From the NCBI GenBank assembly GCA_024711295.1, contig JANJTB010000021.1:144979-208978 (forward strand): 64,000 nt of DNA, given 5' to 3'. The notes under the pieces were generated by a model, which saw only the letters and a list, made by a program, of their open reading frames with translations, was not told the origin of the DNA and made no database searches. Positions 17,109-26,908 of the stretch are shown one piece after another (the first letter of the stretch is position 1; every line of letters begins with the position of its first letter). Source of the DNA: a bacterium. Its GTDB lineage: Bacteria; Bacteroidota; Ignavibacteria; Kapaibacteriales; UBA2268. Made by a program: the position numbers and the translations under genes.

Positions 17109-20100
17109 TTAGTATTTTATAATTTTGGTAACTTTAGCAGTATTATTTGCAAATATAGTTAATAAATAAACACCTGAGTTTAAGTTTGTCAAATCTAAAG
17201 AATAGGAGTTGAAACCGTCAAAATAATCTTTAAATGTTATAGCTTCTTTTCCATTAATATCTGAAACTACAATTTTAATATTTCCTGCTAATGGATTTGA
17301 AAATTTCAACAAAAAGTTACCATTTCCCGGATTGTTAGCAACACTAATTTCAAAATCAGAATAAATATCGTTCTGAACATTCGTAATTATAGAAAAGTTA
17401 TCAGATAAAGTACCACAATTAAATTCGTTGAATACCATAACAGAGTAATCTCCTACTTTTCCATCCTGTATGTAATGTTCACGAGATTTTGAACTTAATA
17501 TTCTTCTCCCATCGAGATACCACTGGTATGCACTGGCATATGGAGCAATTAATGTTCTTCCTTCCTGAGTTATCATAGGTTTCTCAGGAGCAGGCATCAC
17601 ATCTATATAAATTGGCTCTGATTCAACCACACAGCCCTCAGGACTTATACCGATAACTGAATAATACCCAGGTTCTGAAACAGTTGTTTCTCTTGTCTTG
17701 TCTCCGTTCGACCAAATATATTCAGAAAATCCGACAGGTGATGCAATTATTGTCAAATTACCATCAGGACAGAGGTAATCACCAACTGTTGGGGCAACTG
17801 AAATTTGTTCGAAAGGAGATGATGGAATGTAGAATTGTTCTGAACGTCCGAAACATCCACTACCATTACCAACGAACAAAGAATAAGAACCTGACTTGGT
17901 AATCATGATTTCTTTAGAAGTCTCCCCTGTTGACCATAGATAATTTGGATATTCATTTTTTGCTCTTAATATAACTGTGTCACCAACGCAAAAATCTTCA
18001 AACCCAATAATTTCAATTTCTGGCTGAGGTGCATTACAACTGATAAGAGGCACAGTCCACAGCCCTCTTCCATAGGTAGATGCAAAAAGAGTATTTGTTG
18101 TTGTTTGGATTTCGAGTTCGCTTATTATAACGTTTGGCAAATCAGTACCGTATCTTTCCCAATAACCTGAATTGTAATCAGACACAAATACCCCAATATC
18201 AGTTCCGATATATAATCTATCAGGTGAATTTGGTTGCAAAACAATAGTATTTACAGGTACATTAGGCAGATTGCCTGAAATATTTCTAACTACTACTGAA
18301 TCAATTAATTCAAGCACTTTATCATCATTGGTATAGCCAGATTTAGTAATCCACAACCTACGGGGGTTTTCAAAGTCAACAGCAATATATGTTATATAGT
18401 TGCCTGAAGTATAAATCGTATTCCATGATACTCCTCCGTCATAAGTAGCAAAAAGCTGATTAACCGAAGCTGCATAAATAACATTAGTGTCACTAGGAGC
18501 AATAGCTAATGATTGTAAACTAGATGAAGGACTTAACTTGGAAATTGGCTTCCATGAACCAGCAGCACCGGAATTATCAGATTTCCATACATTTGTATAT
18601 CCAGCATATATAGATTTTGAGTTTTGTGGATTGAGAATATATGGAGTAACCCATGCACCGGGTTCTTTAGTTGAATTTTGAGTCAATATTGTTTGGAAAT
18701 TAGCACCACCATTTAATGAACGGTAGATACTGCCATTATATATCGAAGCATACATGATTTGAGGATTTACAGGGTCTATGATGGCTTCCATACCATCTGC
18801 CCCATTTATTTTACTCCAAGAATTATCAAATTTAATCAATGCAGTTCCATTATCCTGAGCACCAAGAATTGTCATGTTTGAGTTAGTTTGCGAAACTCCA
18901 AGTCTGTAATATTGAGCAATATTCAATCCCTGTGACAAGGATGTAAAAGTCGTACCTTTGTTCGTAGTTTTATCAATACCACCATCATTGCAAACATATA
19001 ACGTTGACTTATCAGGACCAAAAATTAAGTTATGTTGATCAGCGTGTATGTAAGGCAAACCATTCTTTGTTGGTACCCAATGTGACACCTTACTAAACGT
19101 TTTACCGCCGTCAGTTGATTTCCAAATATTAATTCCACCTACAAATATTTCATTTTCATTATCAGGACTTGCAGCAATTGTAAGGTCATAGAAACCCTGG
19201 CCTCTGCTATCAGACTGCCAATTACCCGAATACCAGCCCAAAATATTTGGGGTAGTTGTTGCATCTGATAATTTTTCCCAATTCTTACCAGATTCAACAG
19301 AAACATGAACAGAATTAAAACCATAGGTTGAAGTATTTGCAGCTAAAGCATATATTTTATTTGGGTTTGCTTCGGTAGTTGCTAAATCAATACGGATTCC
19401 ATTTGAAATGGCAAGAGTTCTGTCCCAAGTTTCTCCGTTATCAGTCGAAACATATACAGAAGCTCCACCGCCATAAGTTGAGGCATAAATCGTATTTGCA
19501 TCTTTTGGTTTGAATTCCAAGTCAATAAAATGGGAATTTCCTTCAATTATTCTCCAAGTATTACCACCATCTGTTGATCTTCGAAGTCCTTTGTTTGATG
19601 CAACATATACCAAATTAGGATTTGAAGGATGTACTAAAACTCTTCCGAGAATAAGTCTATCTTCAAGCTTTGTATTTAAATTTGTAACGTTCCAAGTTAA
19701 ACCCCCATCTGTTGTTTTAATTAGACCAATCGAATAATAATTTCTTGAACTTGTCGAACCATACATGTCACCAGTTGAAGCATATACTATTTTTGGATTT
19801 GAAAAAGAAATGCCTATATCGGATATACCTATCGAAAGAAATTGAGTAAACTCGAATGTAAGCCAATTTTTTCCACCATCCGCACTTTTCCATAAACCGC
19901 CACTTGCACTTGCAGCCCAAATTTCATTATGGTTTATTGGATTTACTCTGACAGCGTTTACCCTGCCTATGCCCTGTGAACCACCAGCATCAACAGGTTC
20001 ATTATATGGACCTAAGGATTTCCATTTCACATTCAGGAAATTAGGTTCGTCTTGCTTATTATTTACTGAACTCTTATAAGATTCTAAAATATTATTACCA

Positions 20101-20348
20101 TTTGGGAATTCACCATTTGGAAATGTCCTTTGGTACCAAAAATATTCCCATCTTTTGAATTGCTTATAACCTCTTATATCATTTTGATCTTGCTTACTCC
20201 AATCTTCGTAAACTCTTCGTTGAATCTCAAAAAAATTGTATTCGCTGTCTGAAATATCATTGACTAATACCTGAGACTGCAAGTTTTGTGTAATTATAAC
20301 AAACAAAATAAATGCAAAAAAAATGATTGTTTTGGGAGAATAAATCAT
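17109..20348 (-). CDS. Secreted Asp-box (BNR/sortilin-like) protein with T9SS sorting domain
   Basis: This is a 1079-residue protein with an N-terminal signal peptide (hydrophobic segment at about residues 8-24, then SQV). Most of it is a series of Asp-box repeats of the form S/T-x-D-x-G-x-T-W: SADGGKNW, TTDGGLTW, STDGGNTW, STDNGETW, STDGGKTF, SLNGGANF and TYDGGVSW are all visible, which implies one or two beta-propellers as in VPS10/sialidase-like proteins. After about residue 770 come three Ig/PKD-like modules with paired cysteines (YLWSTGETS, YIWSNGDKT, YQWYLDGRR). The last 75 residues form the Por secretion-system sorting domain, ending GVYLLTIFANNTAKVTKIIKY-like. It is expected on the cell surface or secreted through the T9SS. 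The substrate is unknown. It lies alone between terminators. Confidence 0.87.
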   Translation of the reverse strand: MIYSPKTIIFFAFILFVIITQNLQSQVLVNDISDSEYNFFEIQRRVYEDWSKQDQNDIRGYKQFKRWEYFWYQRTFPNGEFPNGNNILESYKSSVNNKQDEPNFLNVKWKSLGPYNEPVDAGGSQGIGRVNAVRVNPINHNEIWAASASGGLWKSADGGKNWLTFEFTQFLSIGISDIGISFSNPKIVYASTGDMYGSTSSRNYYSIGLIKTTDGGLTWNVTNLNTKLEDRLILGRVLVHPSNPNLVYVASNKGLRRSTDGGNTWRIIEGNSHFIDLEFKPKDANTIYASTYGGGASVYVSTDNGETWDRTLAISNGIRIDLATTEANPNKIYALAANTSTYGFNSVHVSVESGKNWEKLSDATTTPNILGWYSGNWQSDSRGQGFYDLTIAASPDNENEIFVGGINIWKSTDGGKTFSKVSHWVPTKNGLPYIHADQHNLIFGPDKSTLYVCNDGGIDKTTNKGTTFTSLSQGLNIAQYYRLGVSQTNSNMTILGAQDNGTALIKFDNSWSKINGADGMEAIIDPVNPQIMYASIYNGSIYRSLNGGANFQTILTQNSTKEPGAWVTPYILNPQNSKSIYAGYTNVWKSDNSGAAGSWKPISKLSPSSSLQSLAIAPSDTNVIYAASVNQLFATYDGGVSWNTIYTSGNYITYIAVDFENPRRLWITKSGYTNDDKVLELIDSVVVRNISGNLPNVPVNTIVLQPNSPDRLYIGTDIGVFVSDYNSGYWERYGTDLPNVIISELEIQTTTNTLFASTYGRGLWTVPLISCNAPQPEIEIIGFEDFCVGDTVILRAKNEYPNYLWSTGETSKEIMITKSGSYSLFVGNGSGCFGRSEQFYIPSSPFEQISVAPTVGDYLCPDGNLTIIASPVGFSEYIWSNGDKTRETTVSEPGYYSVIGISPEGCVVESEPIYIDVMPAPEKPMITQEGRTLIAPYASAYQWYLDGRRILSSKSREHYIQDGKVGDYSVMVFNEFNCGTLSDNFSIITNVQNDIYSDFEISVANNPGNGNFLLKFSNPLAGNIKIVVSDINGKEAITFKDYFDGFNSYSLDLTNLNSGVYLLTIFANNTAKVTKIIKY

Positions 20349-20456
20349 TATAAAAATCCAAAAATTTAATAAAAACTATTATATATAGATGAAAAAAACC
20401 TTCAAAAGTTACAAAATAATTGTTAATTTTTTCAAAATTGTTAATTATTTCTAATT

Positions 20457-22670
20457 TTACTTAATATTCAACCGTAAAGCCAAAGTAAGAGTTCTGCCCC
20501 AGGCAACTGGGTTAGACGTTTGTGAACCGGAGTGAGCTCCACCAGAAACACCCATTGTACGAACATCAGTAATATCAAACAAATTCCTTACGCCTAAAGT
20601 GACTGTAAGCATATTATCCATAAAGTCCTTGGCTAAAGATGCATCAAGAGTATGGTAGTCTTCGACCTGAAACTCAGCATATTCAACATCGTTTATTGCA
20701 AAAAATGAAACCAGTCTGCCAGTATATTTATAGAATGTATTGAATCGTATTTCTTCCCAGGGAAGTGTGTAAATAATATTTGCCATAAACTCAGGTGTAT
20801 AAGTAATATCTGTTGCTCCGATTATTTGATTTGTTTTATACTGTCTGCCAGTGTAAGAAAATCCAATTTTTGAAGTTAAATCAGCTCTTACATAACTCAA
20901 TGTTATGTTAGTTCCCATTGTATTAAACTGACCAATATTAATATAAGAATAAAGGTCTTGCTCTACGTTTGCCAAAGATATTAAATCTCTGACATTATTA
21001 TAGAAGAAACTAGGTTCTACCTTAAAAGAATAATTGCTTGAAGATGAGTGATAATTAATATTAAAAATATAACTGTCAGAAGTTTCAGCTTTTAAATTAT
21101 CATTACCAAGAATATTGTGATTAACATCAACAAACATAAAATGAAGTTCTTGAAGTGATGGGGCACGAAATCCTTTAGCATAGGAAGCCCTAAATGATAA
21201 TTCACCATTGAAATCGTATTTGATATTGATAGATGGCACTATAGGTGCTTCGTAATTTGTATTGTGAATCAACCTGACCGCAGGTTGAAAGATAAGATTA
21301 TCGAGGGCTGTCCATTGAACTGAAGCAAATAATGCATAATCTCCAACCTCTCTTTGCTTGATGTCAATACGTTTTCCGGCAGCTGTACTGTAATGAAAAT
21401 CAATTCCTGTTTGATAGCTTACAGACCTGAGAATATTGTCGTGAGCATAATTAGCTCTTAGCATCCAGTTGTTAAACCTGTTAGTATCTTGGTCTGCTGG
21501 GTCTTTTGTAAGTCTTTCTTCAAGATTTACCATATCTTTAAAAAAAGTATTCTTTCTCCTTTCAAATGTTGAATAGTTTCCAATAACCTCAACAAATCTA
21601 TTCTTTGCAATCTCACCTTTCAATGATACAGTGTTTGTCCATCTGTTGGTTTTGTAATGATCATCAAAAGCAGTTTCGTAATAAGGTGCTCGAAGGTTGC
21701 CCCTATTTAGAATAAATTCATTAAAATATTGACCATGGTACCTTAAAGTTATAGATTCAAAGAAACCATTAAATTGCCAATCTCCAAAATACTGTTCTTT
21801 GGGTTTCCAGCGTTGAAATCTACCGGTATCAACTTCTGAATATCCACCGAAGAAATTTCTTCCACCGGAAAACATTATATTATTTTGTCCAAAATTGTAA
21901 CCTAAACCACCATCAAAATTGTATGTACCTACTGACTCATAAAAACTGTTTGCATTCATTATAAATTTGTTGTCTATCACGTCTTTTGTAATAATATTAA
22001 CTACCCCACCCAATGCATCAGTACCATACATAGCAGACATTGGTCCTTCTATTACTTCGACCCGTCTAGCATTATTAAGATTAATCTGACTTAAATCTAT
22101 ATTTCCGTTAAGACGACCAACAACAGGTACCCCATCTATCATAATTTTTACGTTTTGCCCTGATAATCCATTGATGCTCATACTACTGCCTAAAATATTA
22201 TCCTGGCTAAGCCGAATATTCATTTCGGTTGTCATAAGTTCTCTTAGATTAAAGGCATTTTGAGCCATAATTCTATCTTCGGTTATAGCATTGACTTTAT
22301 ACACAGATTTTTGAGTACTTTGCGGTGTAAACTGACCTGTAGTTACAATCTCATCTACAAAAAATACTTTTCTTTCCAGATATACAGTTAGATCATCTTG
22401 TTTCGACAAAGTCTTGCTATATGATTCGTAACCGGTTTGATTGATTTGAAGATTAAAGGGAAGATTAAAATCTATACTTACTACACCTAGTTTATTCGAC
22501 ATAGCTGAAACAGAAGTATCCTTGCCATTAATTACTTTATTAGCGATTATTTTTGTAAAAGGTACGATTTTTCCACTTTCTTTGTCAATGATTGTGAACC
22601 TCGTTTTTGAAATTAAAAAAGTACTGCTCAAAACCAATATAAGTGCTATTAATAAAAATCTATTAATCAT
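20457..22670 (-). CDS. TonB-dependent outer-membrane receptor
   Basis: This is a 22-strand-type outer-membrane transporter powered by TonB. After a signal peptide comes a carboxypeptidase-regulatory-like domain (residues about 25-100), then a plug domain with KVNAITEDRIMAQNAFNLRELM, MSINGLSGQNVKIMIDGVPV, VEVIEGPMSAMYGTDALGGVVNI, and a long barrel containing FRASYAKGFRAPSLQELHF. It ends in an amphipathic strand (LTLALRLNIK). The frame opens at 22703, but the second Met (ATG at 22668-22670) starts directly before the signal peptide and is preferred; no strong ribosome site decides between them. The ligand cannot be read from the sequence; the similarity is to BtuB/FepA-class receptors for metal chelates or cobalamin. 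Confidence 0.9.
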   Translation of the reverse strand: MINRFLLIALILVLSSTFLISKTRFTIIDKESGKIVPFTKIIANKVINGKDTSVSAMSNKLGVVSIDFNLPFNLQINQTGYESYSKTLSKQDDLTVYLERKVFFVDEIVTTGQFTPQSTQKSVYKVNAITEDRIMAQNAFNLRELMTTEMNIRLSQDNILGSSMSINGLSGQNVKIMIDGVPVVGRLNGNIDLSQINLNNARRVEVIEGPMSAMYGTDALGGVVNIITKDVIDNKFIMNANSFYESVGTYNFDGGLGYNFGQNNIMFSGGRNFFGGYSEVDTGRFQRWKPKEQYFGDWQFNGFFESITLRYHGQYFNEFILNRGNLRAPYYETAFDDHYKTNRWTNTVSLKGEIAKNRFVEVIGNYSTFERRKNTFFKDMVNLEERLTKDPADQDTNRFNNWMLRANYAHDNILRSVSYQTGIDFHYSTAAGKRIDIKQREVGDYALFASVQWTALDNLIFQPAVRLIHNTNYEAPIVPSINIKYDFNGELSFRASYAKGFRAPSLQELHFMFVDVNHNILGNDNLKAETSDSYIFNINYHSSSSNYSFKVEPSFFYNNVRDLISLANVEQDLYSYINIGQFNTMGTNITLSYVRADLTSKIGFSYTGRQYKTNQIIGATDITYTPEFMANIIYTLPWEEIRFNTFYKYTGRLVSFFAINDVEYAEFQVEDYHTLDASLAKDFMDNMLTVTLGVRNLFDITDVRTMGVSGGAHSGSQTSNPVAWGRTLTLALRLNIK

Positions 22671-22834
22671 AATATATATATATTTAAGATTTATCAAATT
22701 CAATTATACTAAAATACAAAAAAAAACACATTAATTAAAATTAACAAAAAAAATTAAAATAAATAAAATATTAATCGGACTATAAAGTCTTATTTAATAA
22801 ATTTATTTACAAAATAAAAATACAGGTAAAAATA

Positions 22835-24070
22835 ATGAGCGAATTTATCAACAATTCTCAACACAAAAAGGAGCTTTTAAAGCAGTTATTTCTAAGATTA
22901 CACAATGGTGATGATACCCAAGAAGTTAAAAACAGTTTAATAAAAGTTCTTGGATCAGTTCCTTATGGACTAGTTGTAGAAGCAGAACAGGAATTAATAA
23001 AGGATGGCCTTCCAGCAATGGAAATTCAAAAATTTTGTGATCTACACTCACAAGTATTAGAGGGTAGAATTGATTTAAATTTGTCTAAGATTATACCACC
23101 GGGACATCCAATTGATGTTTTTAAAAATGAGAATAAAGCGATCAATGATGTGTGTGAAAAAATTGAATATATTTTGAAACAGGCATATCGGGAAAAAACA
23201 GTATCTTTAAACACGATCATGTCATTAAAAGCTGAATTCAACCTACTTCAAGATATTGATAAGCATTATAAAAGGAAAGAATACCTTGTTTTCCCATTCC
23301 TTGAAAAGAAAGAAATTACAGGACCCCCTACAGTAATGTGGGGTAAACATGATGAAATCAGAGCCAAACTTAAAAATGCCCAAGTTGCTCTTGAAATTGA
23401 CTCAGAATTAGACTCTGACAGTTTCAAACTAATTGTTGATTTAGCACTAAAACCGGCTACCGACGGTATCAAAGATATGATTTACAAAGAGAATGAAATA
23501 TTGTTTCCAATGTGCGGAGATGTTATTCTCGAATCGGAATGGTACGAAATACACCAACAGACTAATGAATACGGATATTGTATAGTTGAACCAAAAATTG
23601 ATTGGAAACCAAGTAATTTTGCAGAAATTAAAAATGTCAGTCTGCCTGCAGGAACAGTAAATATGCCAACAGGAAGTTTCACTCTCGAAGAAATTACACA
23701 AATCCTAAATTTTATGCCATTTGATATAACATTTGTTGATAAAGATGATAAAGTAAAATACTTTTCCAATGGAAAACACAGAATTTTTGACCGATCTAAA
23801 GCAATTTTGATGCGTGATGTCAGAATGTGTCATCCTCCACACAGCGTTCATATTGTTGATCAAATAATTGAAGATTTTAGGTCAGGAAAAGAAAATAGCG
23901 CACCTTTTTGGATAAACATGGGCGGTAAATTTATTCACATTGAATATTTTGCTGTAAGGAATGATAAAGGTGAGTATTTGGGAACACTTGAAGTATCCCA
24001 GGATTTGACACATTTACGAGCATTAGAAGGTGAACAGCGATTATTAAGTTATTCAAGCAAGGAGAATTAA
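22835..24070 (+). CDS. DUF438-hemerythrin-PAS protein
   Basis: The protein has 411 residues in three parts. Residues 1-95 match DUF438 (LKQLFLRLHNGDDTQEVK, VEAEQELIKDGLPAMEIQKFCDLHS). Residues 105-250 form a hemerythrin-like four-helix domain with candidate di-iron ligands in DIDKHYKRKEYLVFPFLE, MWGKHDEIR and ENEILFPM. Residues 290-400 form a PAS domain (FDITFVDKDDKVKYFSNG). Family members are usually suspected of sensing oxygen, nitric oxide or iron status, but none of this is shown by the sequence. It is the first of two genes; the next starts three bases after its stop. The 131-base divergent gap to the TonB receptor gene must hold its promoter. Confidence 0.85.
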   Translation: MSEFINNSQHKKELLKQLFLRLHNGDDTQEVKNSLIKVLGSVPYGLVVEAEQELIKDGLPAMEIQKFCDLHSQVLEGRIDLNLSKIIPPGHPIDVFKNENKAINDVCEKIEYILKQAYREKTVSLNTIMSLKAEFNLLQDIDKHYKRKEYLVFPFLEKKEITGPPTVMWGKHDEIRAKLKNAQVALEIDSELDSDSFKLIVDLALKPATDGIKDMIYKENEILFPMCGDVILESEWYEIHQQTNEYGYCIVEPKIDWKPSNFAEIKNVSLPAGTVNMPTGSFTLEEITQILNFMPFDITFVDKDDKVKYFSNGKHRIFDRSKAILMRDVRMCHPPHSVHIVDQIIEDFRSGKENSAPFWINMGGKFIHIEYFAVRNDKGEYLGTLEVSQDLTHLRALEGEQRLLSYSSKEN

Positions 24071-24072
24071 TC

Positions 24073-24579
24073 ATGAAGTTTCATATTACTCCCCACACCA
24101 AGATTATGGATATATTAAATGCTTACCCCGAAGCTGAAGAGCATTTAATTAACTTAGTACCTATGTTTGAAAAATTGAGAAACCCAATTCTGAGAAATAC
24201 GGTTGGAAAGCTTGCAACAATTGAACAAGCATCGCAAATTGGAAATATCACAGTACCATACTTGATAAATTATCTAAATGAAAGATTAAATCTTGTACAA
24301 GAAAATTTAGAAATTAAAGAGTCCTCAAAAAGTCTCGACGAATTATCGGTGAACAAGGTTGTAGTTGAAGTTATCGATGCTGATGTTCTTATAAACACTG
24401 GTCAGAAACCTGTAGTAATAGTTATGTCGAAAGCAAATAAATTGAATACTGATCAATCTCTAAGACTTGACTGCTCATTTTATCCGGCACCTTTATTAGA
24501 TAAAATCAGAGAAATGTCATTCAAAGTAAGTGAATATAAAAATACTGATTATTCACATTCCTTTTTAATTTACAGATAA
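24073..24579 (+). CDS. DUF1858 protein with C-terminal DUF2249-like region
   Basis: The N-terminal 75 residues follow DUF1858 (ITPHTKIMDILNAYPEAEEHLINL, then RNTVGKLATIEQASQIGNI), a small helical domain also found at the N-terminus of the ScdA/Ric iron-sulphur repair proteins, although the catalytic Cys of that family is missing here. The C-terminal half (about 105-168) resembles the DUF2249 fold found beside such domains; I am less sure of that. It is translationally close to the DUF438-hemerythrin gene and followed by a strong terminator, so the two form a closed operon and probably work together in a redox or nitrosative response. Confidence 0.72.
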   Translation: MKFHITPHTKIMDILNAYPEAEEHLINLVPMFEKLRNPILRNTVGKLATIEQASQIGNITVPYLINYLNERLNLVQENLEIKESSKSLDELSVNKVVVEVIDADVLINTGQKPVVIVMSKANKLNTDQSLRLDCSFYPAPLLDKIREMSFKVSEYKNTDYSHSFLIYR

Positions 24580-24584
24580 CAAAA

Positions 24585-24626
24585 GGGGCTTTTTCAAATA
24601 ATTTGATTAAGCCCCAATTTTTTTTT
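24585..24626 (+). terminator. Terminator after the DUF438-DUF1858 operon
   Basis: GGGGCTT and AAGCCCC pair across an inner TCAAA/TTTGA hairpin, followed by AA and a nine-T run. The T run overlaps the stop of the convergent YCII gene. Confidence 0.85.
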
Positions 24627-25083
24627 AAAATCCTTTTTTTTGGATTTTATTGTGTATTTTATTGAGTTCTTGTATCGCAGCCGAACCATACCACAAATAA
24701 AGTTCCGTATCAAGCAATTTTCCTTGCACCGCAGGATCAGTATCAACTATCTCTTTCGCTTTTTCAAGATTATCTACATTTAAAATGAAAAGTCCTCTGT
24801 AATTTTTATCATTTTTATTGAAAGGACCAGCAGTTACAAGCAAACCTTCGTCAGCAAGCTTTTTCATGTTACTCATGTGTCCTTTGAATAATGAATCTCT
24901 AAGTTCCTTTGTTGGATTAGTTATATTTCCGGTTTTGAGTATAACAAATACATAACTTTTCATGCCTAAATCATCTGCATTTAACTTTTTTGCTAAGTCT
25001 TGATCATAGTCAGGATTTAATTGGGAAAACAGATTTGCATATAATAATGGTAACATAATACAAATGTGGAAAATAAAGTTCAT
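24625..25083 (-). CDS. Exported YCII-domain protein
   Basis: The body (residues about 45-140) matches the YCII fold, a ferredoxin-like alpha/beta domain: YVFVILKTGNI, GHMSNMKKLADEGLLVTAGPF, YRGLFILNVDNLEKAKEIVDTDPAVQ. YCII proteins are normally cytoplasmic. Here a hydrophobic N-terminus (MNFIFHICIMLPLLYANLFSQ at about residues 1-21) looks like a signal peptide, so this copy is probably periplasmic. The frame is open 18 codons further up, but GGGAG six bases before the ATG at 25081-25083 fixes the start (152 residues). The function is unknown; a His-Asp pair in the family suggests an enzyme. It is convergent with the DUF1858 gene. Confidence 0.8.
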   Translation of the reverse strand: MNFIFHICIMLPLLYANLFSQLNPDYDQDLAKKLNADDLGMKSYVFVILKTGNITNPTKELRDSLFKGHMSNMKKLADEGLLVTAGPFNKNDKNYRGLFILNVDNLEKAKEIVDTDPAVQGKLLDTELYLWYGSAAIQELNKIHNKIQKKGF

Positions 25084-25173
25084 TTTATACTCCCAAAATA
25101 ATGAACAAAATTCAAAATAAATATCATATTTAAACAAATAAGTCTTTTATTTATTTCATTTTTTTTAAATTAA

Positions 25174-26601
25174 TCAGAAGTATAAATCTCTCTGACCATT
25201 CTTTATTTTCTCTAATTTTATTCTTAAAGAGTTAAGATTTTGCTCACCCTCAAGTTCAGTTAATTTAGATTGAATTAAACTATACCCCAACACTTTAGTA
25301 CTATCTGGAGCATAATCCTCAAGATATTCTGCTAAAGTCAATATAGCATTTGGTGAGCACATTTTTTTAACAAATCCCGGAACAGCAAATTCCATAAAGT
25401 GTTCACCTGTTCTGCCCATTCTATAACAAGCTGTGCAGAATGAAGGAATATAGCCTGATAGTAGAAGCTCATGAATTATTTCGTTAAGTGAGCGGTTATC
25501 ATTTATCGTAAATTGCTCCTTGTTCAGGTTCTGGAGGTGCTTATTATCTTCACTGTAACCACCTAACTCGATATTTGTTCCTCCATCAATTTGCGAAACA
25601 CCAAACTGCATTATTTCATCTCTTAAGTTTGCATTTTCTCTTGCAGTAAGAATCATACCTGTGTATGGAACTGCCAGTCTCAGTATTGCAACCAACTTGG
25701 TAAAGTCCTTATCAGAAACCTCATATTTTAAATTCATATTCATTTCTGAGGCATACTGAATTCTTGGAAATGATATAGTATGCGGGCCCACATTGTAAAC
25801 AGCTTCGAAGTGATTAACGTGTCTAATTAATCCAAGAACATCATATTTATAATCAAACAATCCGAAAAGAGCGCCAATTCCCACATCATCAATTCCTGAT
25901 TCCATTGCTCTGTCGAGAGCAGTTAGTCTCCAGTCATAATTTTTCTTCATACCTGAAATATGTACATTAGAGTATGTTTCTCTGTGGTAAGTTTCCTGAA
26001 AAATTTGAAAAGTACCTATTCCGGCATCTTTAATGATTTTGAATCCTTCAATATCTTGAGGAGCAGCGTTAATATTTACTCTACGAATCTCTCCATTGCC
26101 CACTTTCACAGAATAAACAGTTCGAACAGAATCAGCTATAAATTCAGGTGAATAAGTTTGGTGTTCGCCAAAGACCAGAATTAAACGCTTATGACCATTA
26201 TTTTCAAGTGATTGTACTTCTTTTTTTAACTCATTATTAAGAAGTGTTTTACGAATGATCTCTTTGTTACTTTTTTTAAAACCACAGTATGTACAATTAT
26301 TTGAGCAGTAGTTACCTATATATAATGGAGCAAATAAAACAATTCTGTCACCATAAACTTTTCTTTTTAGCTCTCGTGCACCGCTCTTTATCTCTTCAAT
26401 CAAATCTTCGTCTTCAACATTTAGTAAAATTGCAGTATCAAACATACTGAGTCTTTTCTTATCTAGAGATTTAGCGATTATGTCTCTGACATGATTTTTT
26501 TCAGGAATTGAATTCTTTATAATTGACAGTATTTCTTCATTATCGATAAAAGAAACATTTGCTTCGTCAGGGATTGCATAATTTTCTGGAGTATAAATCA
26601 T
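25174..26601 (-). CDS. hydG: [FeFe]-hydrogenase maturase HydG (radical SAM tyrosine lyase)
   Basis: HydG splits tyrosine to give the CO and cyanide ligands of the H-cluster. The radical-SAM [4Fe-4S] motif CSNNCTYC gives Cys 99, 103, 106. The C-terminal CX2CX22C motif, which separates HydG from its relative ThiH, is present exactly: FCTACYRMGRTGEHF, then a Cys 22 residues on (KKMCSPNA). The length, 475 residues, is standard. Its start overlaps the last base of the TM1266-type regulator gene. HydE and HydF are not in the window, so the maturation genes are split across the genome. Confidence 0.95.
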   Translation of the reverse strand: MIYTPENYAIPDEANVSFIDNEEILSIIKNSIPEKNHVRDIIAKSLDKKRLSMFDTAILLNVEDEDLIEEIKSGARELKRKVYGDRIVLFAPLYIGNYCSNNCTYCGFKKSNKEIIRKTLLNNELKKEVQSLENNGHKRLILVFGEHQTYSPEFIADSVRTVYSVKVGNGEIRRVNINAAPQDIEGFKIIKDAGIGTFQIFQETYHRETYSNVHISGMKKNYDWRLTALDRAMESGIDDVGIGALFGLFDYKYDVLGLIRHVNHFEAVYNVGPHTISFPRIQYASEMNMNLKYEVSDKDFTKLVAILRLAVPYTGMILTARENANLRDEIMQFGVSQIDGGTNIELGGYSEDNKHLQNLNKEQFTINDNRSLNEIIHELLLSGYIPSFCTACYRMGRTGEHFMEFAVPGFVKKMCSPNAILTLAEYLEDYAPDSTKVLGYSLIQSKLTELEGEQNLNSLRIKLEKIKNGQRDLYF

Positions 26602-26867
26602 TACGATACCTCTTCAGCTATTGAATTTTTAATTACAAGCGATTTGATTCTTATGCCTTTCAGTCTGCCGATTTTTCCGGTTAGTGCGCCTATCTCATCA
26701 GTCGTACCTTCGTAGATAAGAGATATTAAGTTGTTTGTTCTGTCTTTGAGGGGTAGTCCCTGACGACTAATAATTATATCTGAATGAAAACCGATATATT
26801 TATTTAATTTCTCAATCTCTGACTTGTCGTCAACGATTATAAGAGCTGTTCCTATACGCTTTTCCAT
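26601..26867 (-). CDS. TM1266-family putative hydrogenase regulator
   Basis: This is an 88-residue ACT-like protein of the family repeatedly found beside [FeFe]-hydrogenase maturation genes and named after Thermotoga TM1266. The opening KRIGTALIIVDD and the segments IGFHSDIIISRQGLPLKDR, LISLIYEGTTDEIGALTGKIGRLKGIRIKSL (several short motifs) match it. Its role is unproven; an ACT-fold ligand sensor related to NikR's C-terminal domain is the usual suggestion. It overlaps hydG by one base, so the pair is translated together. A 19-bp inverted repeat lies 42 bases upstream. Confidence 0.85.
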   Translation of the reverse strand: MEKRIGTALIIVDDKSEIEKLNKYIGFHSDIIISRQGLPLKDRTNNLISLIYEGTTDEIGALTGKIGRLKGIRIKSLVIKNSIAEEVS

Positions 26868-26908
26868 CAGTAAAACCTTTGGGTCACATTTTTAATTTCA
26901 AACCTAGA

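Noticed and set aside
17684..17902. 72-residue open frame on the opposite strand of the T9SS gene
   Set aside because: It is fully inside a real gene, without a ribosome site or family match; the same holds for the other antisense frames of 60-120 residues.
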